From Clostridia bacterium (GTDB lineage Bacteria > Bacillota_A > Clostridia > Oscillospirales > CAG-272): 51,580 nucleotides of DNA. The notes under the pieces were generated by a model. It worked only from the letters and a program-made list of their open reading frames with translations. It had not been told where the DNA came from and made no database searches. Both the position numbers and the translations under genes were made by a program. How positions within the stretch are numbered: position 1 is the first letter of the stretch; each line of letters begins with the position of its first letter. Location: positions 1 through 51,580 of the forward strand of contig JAFUJS010000024.1 in assembly GCA_017468115.1 (NCBI GenBank). Direction: 5' to 3'. Below, one piece after another: positions 1 through 8,610 of the stretch.

Positions 1-1
1 G

Positions 2-331
2 TATGGCTTGGCGGTTGGCTCCGCTCTAAAGCTGGGCGCAACAAACACACTTTTTGACGGAACAGCACTAAAGGACGGTGCATTCTCTGTTTCATTTGAC
101 GACAAGAGACAGTACACCATCTTTGAAATGCAGGTTACAGGCATTACATCAGCTTACCACGATACGGAGCTGTTTGTATGCGCATATGTAATCGACAATG
201 GTGTTGTAACATATATTAGCAATGGCGAAAACACAAGCACAGTTGACCCTGTTACATACAGCCAGATTGTGGCAGTAGAAGAGGGCAAGAGCACAGAAAT
301 TATAATTCCAAAGAAGGAGGAAAACGCATAA
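2..331 (+). CDS. C-terminal fragment of an unrecognised, probably secreted or surface protein
   Basis: The frame is open to the left edge, so this is the last ~109 residues of a longer protein whose start lies outside the window. An in-frame TTG at 8 has no SD and is not taken as the start. The fragment is beta-rich, with alternating hydrophobic residues, an aromatic-rich stretch (FVCAYVIDNGVVTYIS) and a short charged tail ending KKEENA. That composition resembles the C-terminal domains of large extracellular proteins of gut Clostridia, but no family-defining motif is visible, so no function is assigned. An AAGGAGG SD lies inside its last codons and serves the next gene; the stop overlaps that gene's ATG by one base (TAATG), which suggests translational coupling. 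Confidence 0.6.
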   Translation, partial: YGLAVGSALKLGATNTLFDGTALKDGAFSVSFDDKRQYTIFEMQVTGITSAYHDTELFVCAYVIDNGVVTYISNGENTSTVDPVTYSQIVAVEEGKSTEIIIPKKEENA

Positions 332-507
332 TGAAATACACAAAGCCAAGCTATGAAAGAGAAGTAATAGCAAGCGAGGATATTATGGAGTTTTCTCCAA
401 ACAACATTTCTACAGAGGAAACCACCTTTGACTATGGCGACGGCAAGGGCGCAGTTGACGTAACAAAGGGAACCTCCACAGCAAACATCAAGGATTTACT
501 ATTCTAA
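331..507 (+). CDS. 58-aa hypothetical peptide, coupled to the upstream gene
   Basis: This small ORF starts at ATG 331 with a strong SD (aaggagg, 313-319) and overlaps the preceding stop by one base. The peptide begins MKYTKPSYEREVIASEDIM, is acidic in the middle (several E and D), contains a Gly/Asp patch (DYGDGKG), and ends in a hydrophobic KDLLF. It has no signal peptide, no membrane segment and no cysteine. Short proteins with a similar MKYxKPxYE opening are common in Clostridia, mostly annotated as hypothetical. The strong SD, coupling and a terminator right behind it argue that it is translated. A peptide precursor role is conceivable, but no modification enzyme is seen on this side of the window. 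Confidence 0.6.
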   Translation: MKYTKPSYEREVIASEDIMEFSPNNISTEETTFDYGDGKGAVDVTKGTSTANIKDLLF

Positions 508-516
508 TTAAGAACA

Positions 517-549
517 AAAAAAGGAGCGAATTTCGCTCCTTTTTTTATT
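517..549. terminator. Bidirectional intrinsic terminator between the 58-aa peptide gene and ruvB
   Basis: A GC-rich stem (ggagcga at 523-529 with tcgctcc at 533-539) is flanked by an A-run on the left and a T-run on the right. It can therefore stop transcripts from both converging sides. Confidence 0.85.
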
Positions 550-561
550 TCCATATCGGTT

Positions 562-585
562 AGGGGCGGATTCCATATCCGCCCG
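562..585. repeat. REP-like GC-rich palindrome
   Basis: GGGCGGAT (564-571) and ATCCGCCC (577-584) form a perfect 8-bp stem with a 5-nt loop, preceded by TAG and followed by G. It is much more GC-rich than the surrounding intergenic DNA and has no T-tract, so it is not an ordinary terminator. The taggggcg...cgcccg form resembles dispersed intergenic palindromes I associate with gut Clostridia. No second copy was seen here. Confidence 0.45.
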
Positions 586-623
586 AAATGTTATCGTAAA
601 TGTGCCCTTGTTGAGTAGCCCTT

Positions 624-1679
624 TTATTGCTCGTCAAGCTTTAACTGATAGCCACCGGCACCGTTAAATGGAATGCCTAGATGCTCATATGCAAGCCTTG
701 TTACGCATCTTCCACGAGGGGTACGGCTAAGGAAACCGATTTGCATAAGATAAGGCTCATAAACATCCTCAATAGTAATGCTTTCCTCGCCGATGGTCGC
801 GGCAAGAGTTTCAAGACCAACAGGTCCTCCATCATAGAATTTAATAATGGTTTCAAGCATTTTTCTGTCAATGTTATCAAGACCAAGCTCGTCAATTTCA
901 AGGGATTTTAGCGCCATTTTTGCAATTTCCAAGGTAATTACACCATCGCCCTTAACCTGCGCATAGTCTCTGACACGCTTTAGCAGTCTGTTTGCAATAC
1001 GAGGTGTACCTCTTGAACGAGACGCAATCTCATAAGCGCCCTCATCATCAATGCCAACACTAAGCAGAGAAGCGCTCCTTTTAATTATAGTAGCAAGCTC
1101 GTCGGGAGTATAAAGCTCCAGCCTTAAAAGAACGCCAAATCTATCTCTCAATGGTGTTGTAAGCTGACCTGCACGGGTGGTAGCGCCAATCAAGGTAAAC
1201 TTTGGTAGTGGCACACGGATGCTTCTTGCCGCAGGACCCTTACCAATAATAATATCAAGCACATAGTCTTCCATAGCAGGGTACAAAATTTCCTCAATAG
1301 AACGGGAAAGGCGATGTATTTCGTCTATAAAAAGCACATCTCCCGGGGCAAGGTTTGTAAGAATTGCCGCAAGGTCGCCCTGCTTTTCAATGGCAGGACC
1401 TGATGTAACTCTGAAATTAACGCCCATTTCTGCCGCAATAATGCCGGAAAGAGTAGTCTTACCAAGACCGGGAGGGCCATAAAGCAAAACATGGTCCAAG
1501 GAATCTCCACGGCCCTTAGCCGCATCGATATAAACCTTAAGCATCTCACGTACCTTTTCTTGACCGATATATTCGTCAAAGGTTTTAGGACGCAGGCTGA
1601 TTTCCACCTCGTTGTCCTCGCCTGATGCCTCTGTTGATACTATTCTGCTTTCAAAGTCAAATTCTGTTTCTTCAATCAT
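624..1679 (-). CDS. ruvB: Holliday junction branch migration ATPase RuvB
   Basis: The 351-aa protein is the AAA+ motor that, as hexamers on each side of a RuvA tetramer, drives branch migration at Holliday junctions. It shows the RuvB opening [11 protein letters not shown], Walker [10 protein letters not shown], Walker B DEIHR, sensor I GATTRAG (with the intersubunit arginine), and a C-terminal winged helix containing RTPRGR. Length is normal. The start ATG at 1679 has GAGGTGAT just upstream, lying across the ruvA stop, so it is the last gene of a minus-strand operon with tight spacing to ruvA. Nothing appears degenerate. Confidence 0.98.
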   Translation of the reverse strand: MIEETEFDFESRIVSTEASGEDNEVEISLRPKTFDEYIGQEKVREMLKVYIDAAKGRGDSLDHVLLYGPPGLGKTTLSGIIAAEMGVNFRVTSGPAIEKQGDLAAILTNLAPGDVLFIDEIHRLSRSIEEILYPAMEDYVLDIIIGKGPAARSIRVPLPKFTLIGATTRAGQLTTPLRDRFGVLLRLELYTPDELATIIKRSASLLSVGIDDEGAYEIASRSRGTPRIANRLLKRVRDYAQVKGDGVITLEIAKMALKSLEIDELGLDNIDRKMLETIIKFYDGGPVGLETLAATIGEESITIEDVYEPYLMQIGFLSRTPRGRCVTRLAYEHLGIPFNGAGGYQLKLDEQ

Positions 1680-1683
1680 CGTA

Positions 1684-2292
1684 TCACCTCAATAGCTTAC
1701 TAAGAGCAAGCGGAATAATTTTCGCAACCTCAAGCTTAGGGTCAATTCCACCGAGAGCACGCTGTGCATCTGAACGAGAGTAGCCAAGCACCACAAGTGC
1801 CTCAAGTGCCTCGGAAAGATTTGAATTTTTAGGAACAGCCACAGTAGCACCACCGTCAAAGCCGGCAGTAGTGGTAGTAAATACCTGCTTAGTGATTTTG
1901 TCCTTAAGCTCCAAAATAACACGTGCGGCTGTTTTAGCGCCAATGCCGTTTGCCTTGGCAATAGCCTTTGTGTCCTCGGAGGTTATAGCCATGCTGAGCC
2001 TGTCGGGAGTAAGAAGGGACAAAATAGCCATTGCCGCCTTAGGACCAACACCCGAAACAGTAATTAACAGCTTAAAGGCGTTTAGCTCGTCAAGAGTTTT
2101 GAAGCCGCAAAGCTCCACACCGTCCTCACGCACTTGTAAATAGGTGTAAAGCTTCATTTTTTCATTCACGTGGGCGACAATTTCTTGATAGGTGTTGTCG
2201 CTGATTGTCAGCTTGTAGCCAACACCGGAGCAGTCCACCACGCAAAAGCCCTGCTCACAATATTCAAGATTTCCGTTTACATGGTAAATCAT
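1684..2292 (-). CDS. ruvA: Holliday junction DNA-binding protein RuvA
   Basis: The 202-aa protein binds the Holliday junction as a tetramer and recruits RuvB. Visible features are the N-terminal OB fold ([11 protein letters not shown]), tandem helix-hairpin-helix elements ([11 protein letters not shown] and [18 protein letters not shown]) and a small C-terminal domain with [15 protein letters not shown] that contacts RuvB. Its ATG overlaps the stop of the upstream YfhO-like gene by four bases (ATGA), so translation is probably coupled. ruvC is not in this operon; it lies on the opposite strand across the divergent promoter region. Confidence 0.97.
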   Translation of the reverse strand: MIYHVNGNLEYCEQGFCVVDCSGVGYKLTISDNTYQEIVAHVNEKMKLYTYLQVREDGVELCGFKTLDELNAFKLLITVSGVGPKAAMAILSLLTPDRLSMAITSEDTKAIAKANGIGAKTAARVILELKDKITKQVFTTTTAGFDGGATVAVPKNSNLSEALEALVVLGYSRSDAQRALGGIDPKLEVAKIIPLALSKLLR

Positions 2293-5093
2293 TTGTTATC
2301 TCCGTCGGTAATTTCTAAAATTACCTTTTTCTTTCTTTTTCTTTCAAGCACGCAAAGCACCACAAATCCGCCAAGACCAACAAGGCTTATAAGTGAGCCG
2401 ATTATCCATTGCCACGGCACATATTCCATTTTAATGCTATATGTGTGGTCAGGGTCCGCACTTTCGGGTAAATCAAAGCCAAGCATAGAGTCAATACACT
2501 TAAAGGTTTCAACCCTCTGTCCATCTACATAAACCTGCCAGCAGGCATCGTATGGAATGGTAGAGAATACAGTGTCTCTTTCTGTGTTCTTAATTATACC
2601 CTCAATATATGTGTCACTGTAATTTTTAACATCAAGACCGCCCATCTTAAGAGCATCTGTGTTAGCCTTTAGCTTTTCGGGACTATACTGTATAAAGTAG
2701 TCCTCGGAGTCAAGAAGGAAGATTCTCTTAGCCTCAAAGGTAATCTTAACCTTTATACTGTCGCCTTCCTTGAACTCGCCAATATTGTGCACCTTGTATG
2801 TGTCGTTTTGGAACAAGGTACAAAGCAGCTCGTCGTTTACATGGCAGGTAGCGGGAGTATTGTAGAGAGTAGGCAAGAACATATAAATCTCGCCATCTCT
2901 AGTAGCAGTAATATTGAAAACAAAGGAAGCAGTTTCACGACCAGTTATTTTACGATAGCTGGTACCCTTTTTTGTTAGCTCCTCGTTGTTAGGGTCGGTC
3001 TCCTCATCTGCTGTTTTATAACAGCCGTCAAGTGTAACGGTGTATTTACAGCTATCATGCACCTCGCCATCGGAGCCCAGCATAGCGCTGAGAATGTTCT
3101 CCGCATATTCAAGATGCGTGTTAGTTGTTTTATCAATTTTAAGGTCCTTCAGCCCCTCGTCAACGGAATAAGCAATCGGCAAAGCGTAAGGATTATAGTA
3201 AACAGAGAAGGTCTTTGAAAGCTCAATAGGCACATAAAGGTTACTTACCTTATTTGTTGAGTTTCCTTCCTCGTCTACCTTGGTATTTTGCATAACATAT
3301 CTGATGCCCAAAAGGGACTCGGCTAGCTCATTACCTGTAAGGTAAGTAGTAGTTTGAGAGTCAGCCTGGAAGCCCAGATTGCTCAGAAGGTCACGTGCCC
3401 CTTGGTTAAAGGTGGACGTGAATTCTGTAATGCCCTTTATATCAAGAGCAAGATTATCGTTAGGCTTTCTTTGGAAGCCCTTTTCAATTCTGTAAAAGGT
3501 TGGGTCAAACAGCTTGATTGCAGTTGCAACCGTCGAGGACTCATCAATAAAATATCTGTAAGCCTCTCTTGACGCCCAGCCCGCATCCTGCACCTCGTAG
3601 CTCCAGTTAATAATTGTGCTTGCATACGCTTCGATACAAACAGCAAGGGTAATCAAAAGAGTAAAGATCTGCTTAGCCTTAAGCTTGATAAACAGAATAA
3701 TAAAGGTAGTAAGAAGTACAACTGCAATAATAGTGCCCCAAATCATTTCATTGCTTGGAGAAGCACTGTGCTGATTTCCACCAATGTAAGAAATAAGAGT
3801 AACCTCTTGGCAAACGATTAGCAGAACAAACAAAATTGCAGCACCAATACCGCCAATCAGCTTTCCTGAGCAGTCCTCAAGCGCCTCATAGCCCCTATAT
3901 GCCATGCAAAGCAGAATAAAGGAGAAAATAAAGCTATAACGATAGTTAAGCCAAATAGGCATTTGAAAGCCGTGCCATACAAGGTCAATAGTATTGATTG
4001 AGAAGCTGAGCACAAAGATAATACAAAGCACAGAGTAGGCAATCTTTTCACGAAGAGGAGCCTTTTTTGTTGCGAAGTAAACAGGAACTAAAATAAGCGC
4101 CAGCGTGCCCGCATAAATATTCGGAGTGCCCTCGGCACGAATAGTGTCAAAGGAAGCAATAAAGGACTTGGAAATAAGGTCCAAAAGATTGAATCTGAGG
4201 TCGGGGGCAAAGCTGTTTTGCTGTAAATCGCTTTTACCAAACTGTAATGAATAGTAGGCAGAAGCAATAACGGCGCCTGCCATCAAAACAGCAATAACAG
4301 AATAAAGAACAATTCTGCCAAGGCTCCTTAGCCTGTGGTTAACCTCGCCGATTTTATCAATATCGGTAGCCTTGTGTGCAAACAAGTAAAAGAAGAAATA
4401 CAGCACAACAAAGATACAAATCATATAGCCGATATAATAGTTGCTCCAAATAGCCATAAACAAGGAAATTATATATAGCTTAAACTTGTTTTCCTTGATT
4501 ACAGACTCCACACCAAGAGTGATAAGAGGTAGCCAGATAAGAGCATCCATCCACATTGTGTTTGACTGGAAGATTGTAGCATAGGAGCAAAGAGCGTACA
4601 TAGTAGAAAACATAACAAAGGCAGGTATGTTTTTCTTTCTTGTCCTGTCAAGATAGATAGAGAAGGTAAAGCCTGCAAGCCCGGCTTTGATAATCATCAT
4701 AATAGCAATAGCCTCTGTTATCATTGCAGCAGGGAAAAATGCAACAATGAGTGAAAGAGGAGATGCCAGATAGTAGGTATAGTTTCCAAGAAACTCTCCG
4801 CCAAGGGAGCGCTCAAAGGTATAGAAAAGGGACGCCTGACCTGTAAGGACATCTCTAAACTGCTCAAAGAAATAAACGTATTGACCGTTCATATCAAGGG
4901 TAAGAATAGAGTTTTGACCATAAGGAAAGATGCCTAAAAATATAAATACAATGCTAACGATTAGAGAAGGAACTAAAAAGCAAAGGAAAAGGTAGCTCTT
5001 GGAGATAACCTTTTTTGAAAGCTTGTCAATTCCGTTAAACAAAAAGCCTCTTGTCTTATCAAGAAGGGAGGCCTTGCCCATATTATTATTCAT
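2289..5093 (-). CDS. YfhO-like polytopic membrane protein
   Basis: This ~934-aa integral membrane protein has about a dozen hydrophobic segments in the N-terminal ~500 residues, then a soluble, probably extracytoplasmic domain of ~370 residues, then one last membrane helix near 895-915 followed by a basic tail (ERKRKKK). The opening, with SLIVSIVFIFLGIFPYGQNSIL and DMNGQYVYFFEQFRD, is characteristic of the YfhO family, which is proposed to act as undecaprenyl- or polyprenyl-phosphate-dependent glycosyltransferases of the GT-C type that decorate teichoic or lipoteichoic acids. The acidic DMNGQY loop could be the catalytic site. Several starts are possible (GTG 5105, ATG 5099, ATG 5093); 5093 gives the best spacing from GGTGG. 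It overlaps the DUF951 gene end. Confidence 0.85.
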   Translation of the reverse strand: MNNNMGKASLLDKTRGFLFNGIDKLSKKVISKSYLFLCFLVPSLIVSIVFIFLGIFPYGQNSILTLDMNGQYVYFFEQFRDVLTGQASLFYTFERSLGGEFLGNYTYYLASPLSLIVAFFPAAMITEAIAIMMIIKAGLAGFTFSIYLDRTRKKNIPAFVMFSTMYALCSYATIFQSNTMWMDALIWLPLITLGVESVIKENKFKLYIISLFMAIWSNYYIGYMICIFVVLYFFFYLFAHKATDIDKIGEVNHRLRSLGRIVLYSVIAVLMAGAVIASAYYSLQFGKSDLQQNSFAPDLRFNLLDLISKSFIASFDTIRAEGTPNIYAGTLALILVPVYFATKKAPLREKIAYSVLCIIFVLSFSINTIDLVWHGFQMPIWLNYRYSFIFSFILLCMAYRGYEALEDCSGKLIGGIGAAILFVLLIVCQEVTLISYIGGNQHSASPSNEMIWGTIIAVVLLTTFIILFIKLKAKQIFTLLITLAVCIEAYASTIINWSYEVQDAGWASREAYRYFIDESSTVATAIKLFDPTFYRIEKGFQRKPNDNLALDIKGITEFTSTFNQGARDLLSNLGFQADSQTTTYLTGNELAESLLGIRYVMQNTKVDEEGNSTNKVSNLYVPIELSKTFSVYYNPYALPIAYSVDEGLKDLKIDKTTNTHLEYAENILSAMLGSDGEVHDSCKYTVTLDGCYKTADEETDPNNEELTKKGTSYRKITGRETASFVFNITATRDGEIYMFLPTLYNTPATCHVNDELLCTLFQNDTYKVHNIGEFKEGDSIKVKITFEAKRIFLLDSEDYFIQYSPEKLKANTDALKMGGLDVKNYSDTYIEGIIKNTERDTVFSTIPYDACWQVYVDGQRVETFKCIDSMLGFDLPESADPDHTYSIKMEYVPWQWIIGSLISLVGLGGFVVLCVLERKRKKKVILEITDGDNK

Positions 5094-5292
5094 TCTCATT
5101 TCCACCGGGAATAATTTTTTTAATCATTTTTTCAATCTTGACTCTGTCAAGGGTGAGGGTACGCTTACAGCCAACACACTCAATTTTAATGTCAGCACCC
5201 ACACGCAAAACCTTAAAAAGCCTTTTTCCGCAAGGGTGTTGCTTTTTTAGCTCCAGGGTGTCGCCTATATTGATAACAGGTATAGAAGACAT
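5086..5292 (-). CDS. DUF951 family small protein
   Basis: The 68-aa protein carries the family signature KKQHPCGKRLFKVLRVGAD followed by KIECVGCKRTLTLDRVKIEK. Two cysteines (in HPCG and VGC) could bind a metal or nucleic acid; the fold is a small beta barrel. The function of DUF951 is not established; in many Firmicutes it sits near ychF, parB or rpsF. The start ATG 5292 has a strong SD (GCGGAGGA) upstream. Its last ~8 codons overlap the start of the YfhO-like gene, so it is the first gene of the ruvAB operon here. Confidence 0.9.
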   Translation of the reverse strand: MSSIPVINIGDTLELKKQHPCGKRLFKVLRVGADIKIECVGCKRTLTLDRVKIEKMIKKIIPGGNENE

Positions 5293-5328
5293 ATCAGCTA
5301 TCCTCCGCTTGAAAAAATACTCTATAAT

Positions 5329-5357
5329 AGTTTACCACATTTTGTAAGCAAAATCAA
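5329..5357 (-). promoter_or_regulatory. Sigma-A promoter for the DUF951-yfhO-ruvA-ruvB operon
   Basis: On the minus strand TTGATT (5357-5352) is followed after 17 bp by TAAACT (5334-5329). An alternative pair TTGCTT/TATTAT overlaps it. It sits back to back with the ruvC promoter. Confidence 0.55.
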
Positions 5358-5392
5358 TAATATTTATTATAACTTAAAAAAATAAAATATAT

Positions 5393-5421
5393 TTGACATG
5401 GAGCGCAAAATATGGTACAAT
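5393..5421 (+). promoter_or_regulatory. Sigma-A promoter for ruvC and following genes
   Basis: TTGACA (5393-5398), 17-bp spacer, TACAAT (5416-5421). The transcript would start near 5428, about 40 nt before ruvC. No terminator is seen until after truA, so it may drive a six-gene unit. Confidence 0.75.
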
Positions 5422-5468
5422 AATCTGTAAGATTTTTGTTACTAAACGAACCGATTTAAGGAGGCTGC

Positions 5469-5966
5469 ATGGTAATATTAGGCATAGACCCTGGCTTTGC
5501 CATTGTTGGCTGGGGCGTTTTAGAGTGTGTAAACGGCAGGTTTAGAGTTATGGGCTACGGCTCTATTCAAACCAAGGCGGGCATTCCTATTGAGGAAAGG
5601 CTTCGTCAGATTCACGAGGGTATGAACACAATAATCGACAAATATAAGCCCGACGTTATGTCAGTAGAGGAGCTTTTTTGGAATACTAACCAAAAAACAG
5701 GTATTTGCGTTGCAGAGGCAAGAGGGGTTATTATTCTGTCTGCACACGAAAAGGGTCTTAAAATTTTTGAATATACACCACTCCAGGTTAAGCAGGCGGT
5801 GGTTGGCTATGGTAGGGCAGAGAAAAAGCAGGTTATCACTATGGTAACAACGCTTTTGAATTTGACAAAGCCACCAAAGCCGGACGACACGGCGGATGCC
5901 CTGGCGCTTGCTATTTGCCATGGACACGTTGGCTCAAATGTACTTGGAAAATACTATAAAATGTGA
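5469..5966 (+). CDS. ruvC: Crossover junction endodeoxyribonuclease RuvC
   Basis: The 165-aa enzyme resolves Holliday junctions by symmetric nicking, acting with RuvAB. The RNase H-like active site is visible: D7 in GIDPG, E67 in SVEELFW, and the aspartates in PPKPDDTADALALA near the C-terminus. The length matches the family. SD aaggagg lies just ahead of ATG 5469. It is followed at eight bases by a methyltransferase gene and is divergent from ruvAB, an unusual but simple split of the ruv set over a shared ~175-bp promoter region. Confidence 0.97.
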   Translation: MVILGIDPGFAIVGWGVLECVNGRFRVMGYGSIQTKAGIPIEERLRQIHEGMNTIIDKYKPDVMSVEELFWNTNQKTGICVAEARGVIILSAHEKGLKIFEYTPLQVKQAVVGYGRAEKKQVITMVTTLLNLTKPPKPDDTADALALAICHGHVGSNVLGKYYKM

Positions 5967-5973
5967 GGACAAA

Positions 5974-6852
5974 ATGTATTTAGCAGATAATTGGAAGGAT
6001 TATGAGCTTTTAGACACCTCTGACGGTGAAAGGCTGGAAAGATGGGGAAAATATATTCTCATTCGCCCCGACCCACAGGTTATTTGGAAGGGTAAAAGGG
6101 CGCACAAGCTATGGAACAGCGCTCACGGCATCTATCGTCGTTCAAAGAGCGGCGGTGGCGCATGGATTAAAAACGATGTTCCCGAAAAATGGACAATCAA
6201 ATATAACGACCTTACCTTCAACTTAAAGCCAATGGGCTTTAAGCACACAGGTCTTTTCCCTGAGCAGGCTGCTAACTGGGATTGGTTTTCAGAGCTGATT
6301 AAGGAAAGGCGCAAGGAGGGCAAGGAGGTAAAGGTTCTTAACCTGTTTGCCTATACAGGCGGCGCAACTGCCGCTGCTGCTAAGGCAGGTGCATCTGTCG
6401 TTCACGTTGATGCGTCAAAGGGTATGGTTGCCTGCGCAAAGGAAAATCTGCAATCCAGCGGACTTGAAAACGCACCTGTAAGATATATAGTTGATGATTG
6501 CCGTAAGTTTGTTGAGCGTGAAATTCGCCGTGGTAACAAATACGATGGCATAATTATGGACCCACCGTCCTATGGTAGAGGACCCGGTGGAGAGGTATGG
6601 AAGCTTGAGGATGCAGTTTGCGACTTTGTCAGCCTCTGTGAAAAGCTTATTTCCGACGACCCATTGTTTATGCTGATAAATTCATACACAACGGGTCTTA
6701 GCGCACTTACTATGGGCTATGTTCTTGACGTAGAGGTTGTTAGCCGACATGGCGGCAAGTCGGAAACTGCGGAGCTTGCATTACCTGTTACACAAACAAA
6801 GGGCTTTTTGCCATGTGGTGCCAGCGCGCGCTGGACAGCAAACAAAAAATAA
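5974..6852 (+). CDS. Class I SAM-dependent methyltransferase, RlmI/RlmK-like
   Basis: The 292-aa protein matches the catalytic half of the RlmI/RlmKL-type rRNA methyltransferases. SAM motif I is VLNLFAYTGGATAAAAKAGA with the acidic end of strand 2 at VHVDAS. Motif IV is DPPSYGRGP, the DPPxF/Y type that flips out a base for C5 or N2 methylation. The likely target is 23S rRNA, but the N-terminal PUA domain of RlmI is absent, so the exact site is unknown. ATG 5974 follows TGAGGA overlapping the ruvC stop. It is probably co-transcribed with ruvC and the ECF genes. Confidence 0.85.
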   Translation: MYLADNWKDYELLDTSDGERLERWGKYILIRPDPQVIWKGKRAHKLWNSAHGIYRRSKSGGGAWIKNDVPEKWTIKYNDLTFNLKPMGFKHTGLFPEQAANWDWFSELIKERRKEGKEVKVLNLFAYTGGATAAAAKAGASVVHVDASKGMVACAKENLQSSGLENAPVRYIVDDCRKFVEREIRRGNKYDGIIMDPPSYGRGPGGEVWKLEDAVCDFVSLCEKLISDDPLFMLINSYTTGLSALTMGYVLDVEVVSRHGGKSETAELALPVTQTKGFLPCGASARWTANKK

Positions 6853-6865
6853 AGGAACTAGATAA

Positions 6866-7729
6866 ATGAATTCTCCCCTAATTAAGCTAGAAAATGTATC
6901 ATTTAGCTACCCGGAAAGCGAGGGTGGCGAAAATAGCTTTGCTGTAAAAAACGTCTCCCTTGAAATCTGCGAGGGAGAGTTTGTGGCAATACTTGGGCAC
7001 AACGGCTCGGGAAAATCCACCACCGCAAAGCTTATCAATATGATTTTGACCCCCAATAGTGGCAAAATTTTTGTGGATGGCAAGGACATCACCGACGAAA
7101 AAATGAGTGAGGATGATGTTTTTGAGGTCAGAAAAAAGGTTGGTATGGTTTTCCAAAACCCGGACAACCAGCTTGTTGCAACCGTTGTAGAGGAGGACGT
7201 TGCCTTTGGTCCTGAAAACCTTGGCGTCGCTCCCGACGAAATAAGACAGCGTGTTGACGAGGCTCTTGAAATTGTAAATATGAGCGAATATGCTCGTCAT
7301 GCCCCCCATCGTCTTTCCGGCGGACAAAAGCAGAGGGTTGCTATTGCAGGCACTATTGCAATGAAACCAAGATGCATTATATTTGACGAGTCAACAGCAA
7401 TGCTTGACCCTTTGGGCAGAAAAGAGGTTATGAACACCATCTTACGCCTGAACAAGGAAGAAAAAATCACCGTTGTTTTGATAACACACTATATGAACGA
7501 GGCGGTTCTTGCCGACAGAGTAGTGGTTATGAAAAACGGAGAAATATATTTAGACGGCACACCAAACGAGGTCTTTTCAGAGCCGGAAAAACTATGGCAG
7601 GCAGGACTTGAGGTGCCACAATCGGTAGAGCTTATGCACAGACTAAATACAGAGCTTGGGACAAAAATCCCCTTGGGAGTGTATGATTTTGATACTGTTG
7701 CAAGGCTAATTAAAGAAAAAATTAACTAA
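6866..7729 (+). CDS. ecfA1: ECF transporter ATPase EcfA1
   Basis: The 287-aa ATPase is one of two that power the shared energizing module of energy-coupling factor vitamin transporters. Walker A GHNGSGKST is at residues 44-52, followed by Q-loop QNPDNQ, signature LSGGQKQRVAIAG, Walker B CIIFDEST and the H-switch ITHYMNEAV. DES instead of DEP at Walker B is typical of EcfA1. It is followed by ecfA2 and ecfT with no substrate-binding S component nearby, so this is a group II (shared) module serving S components elsewhere. Confidence 0.95.
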   Translation: MNSPLIKLENVSFSYPESEGGENSFAVKNVSLEICEGEFVAILGHNGSGKSTTAKLINMILTPNSGKIFVDGKDITDEKMSEDDVFEVRKKVGMVFQNPDNQLVATVVEEDVAFGPENLGVAPDEIRQRVDEALEIVNMSEYARHAPHRLSGGQKQRVAIAGTIAMKPRCIIFDESTAMLDPLGRKEVMNTILRLNKEEKITVVLITHYMNEAVLADRVVVMKNGEIYLDGTPNEVFSEPEKLWQAGLEVPQSVELMHRLNTELGTKIPLGVYDFDTVARLIKEKIN

Positions 7730-7743
7730 ACATAGGAATTAAA

Positions 7744-8610
7744 ATGTCGATAATTGAACTGAAAAATGTGAGCTTTTGGTATGGAAGAAAAACTCCATAT
7801 GAAATCAAAGCGCTTGATGATGTCTCTTTAGAGATTGAGGAAAATTCAATAACTGGCTTGATTGGGCACACAGGTTCAGGCAAATCAACACTTGTGCAGA
7901 TGCTAAACGGTATTCTGAAGCCTGATGAAGGTACAGTTATTGTAGATGGCGAGGATATTTGGGCAAAGCCAAAGGAAATCGGCAAGGTCAGATTTAAGGT
8001 TGGTATGGTTATGCAGTACCCCGAGTATCAGCTTTTTGCCGAAACCGTAAGAGAGGATATTGCCTATGGCCCCAAAAATATGGGACTTGATAATGAGGAA
8101 ATTACTGCAAGAGTAAACAGAAGCATAGAGTTTTGCGGACTTACCCCCGATATTTTGGAAAAGTCCCCCTTTGACTTGTCCGGTGGACAAAAAAGAAGAG
8201 TTGCACTTGCGGGAATTATGGCTATGGAGCCAAAAATTCTGGTTCTTGACGAGCCTGCCGCAGGTCTTGACCCTAAGGGTAGACGTGAAATTCTTAGCGG
8301 AATCAAAAAGTACAGTGAAATCAGCGGAACCAGCGTAATCATCGTAAGTCATAGTATGGAGGACATGGCTATGTATTGCGACAGAGTTGTTGTTATGTCG
8401 CACTCAAGCGTGTTAGCTAACGGCACCTGCAGAGAGGTTTTTTCTAATCACCGTCTGCTTTTTGACGCAGGTCTTGACGTGCCGGAAATTACAAGCATCG
8501 TTTTGGCTATGCGTAAAATAGGACTTGATGTGCCTGAGGATATTTATACAGTAGATGGCGCATACTCAGCCCTTAAAGCTCTTTTTGAGAAGGGAGGGCA
8601 TATTGTATGA
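7744..8610 (+). CDS. ecfA2: ECF transporter ATPase EcfA2
   Basis: The 288-aa partner of EcfA1 has Walker A GHTGSGKST, Q-loop MQYPEYQLF, signature DLSGGQKRRVALAG, Walker B ILVLDEPAAGLD and an H-loop VSHSMEDM. Together the two ATPases contact coupling helices of EcfT. Its stop overlaps the ecfT start by four bases (ATGA), so ecfA2 and ecfT are translationally coupled. Start ATG 7744 is 14 bases after ecfA1; the SD there (ATAGGA) is modest. Confidence 0.95.
   Translation: MSIIELKNVSFWYGRKTPYEIKALDDVSLEIEENSITGLIGHTGSGKSTLVQMLNGILKPDEGTVIVDGEDIWAKPKEIGKVRFKVGMVMQYPEYQLFAETVREDIAYGPKNMGLDNEEITARVNRSIEFCGLTPDILEKSPFDLSGGQKRRVALAGIMAMEPKILVLDEPAAGLDPKGRREILSGIKKYSEISGTSVIIVSHSMEDMAMYCDRVVVMSHSSVLANGTCREVFSNHRLLFDAGLDVPEITSIVLAMRKIGLDVPEDIYTVDGAYSALKALFEKGGHIV

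Noticed and set aside
8..331. Treating the first frame as a complete 107-aa gene from TTG
   Set aside because: The frame is open to the window edge and the TTG has no SD; it is a partial gene.
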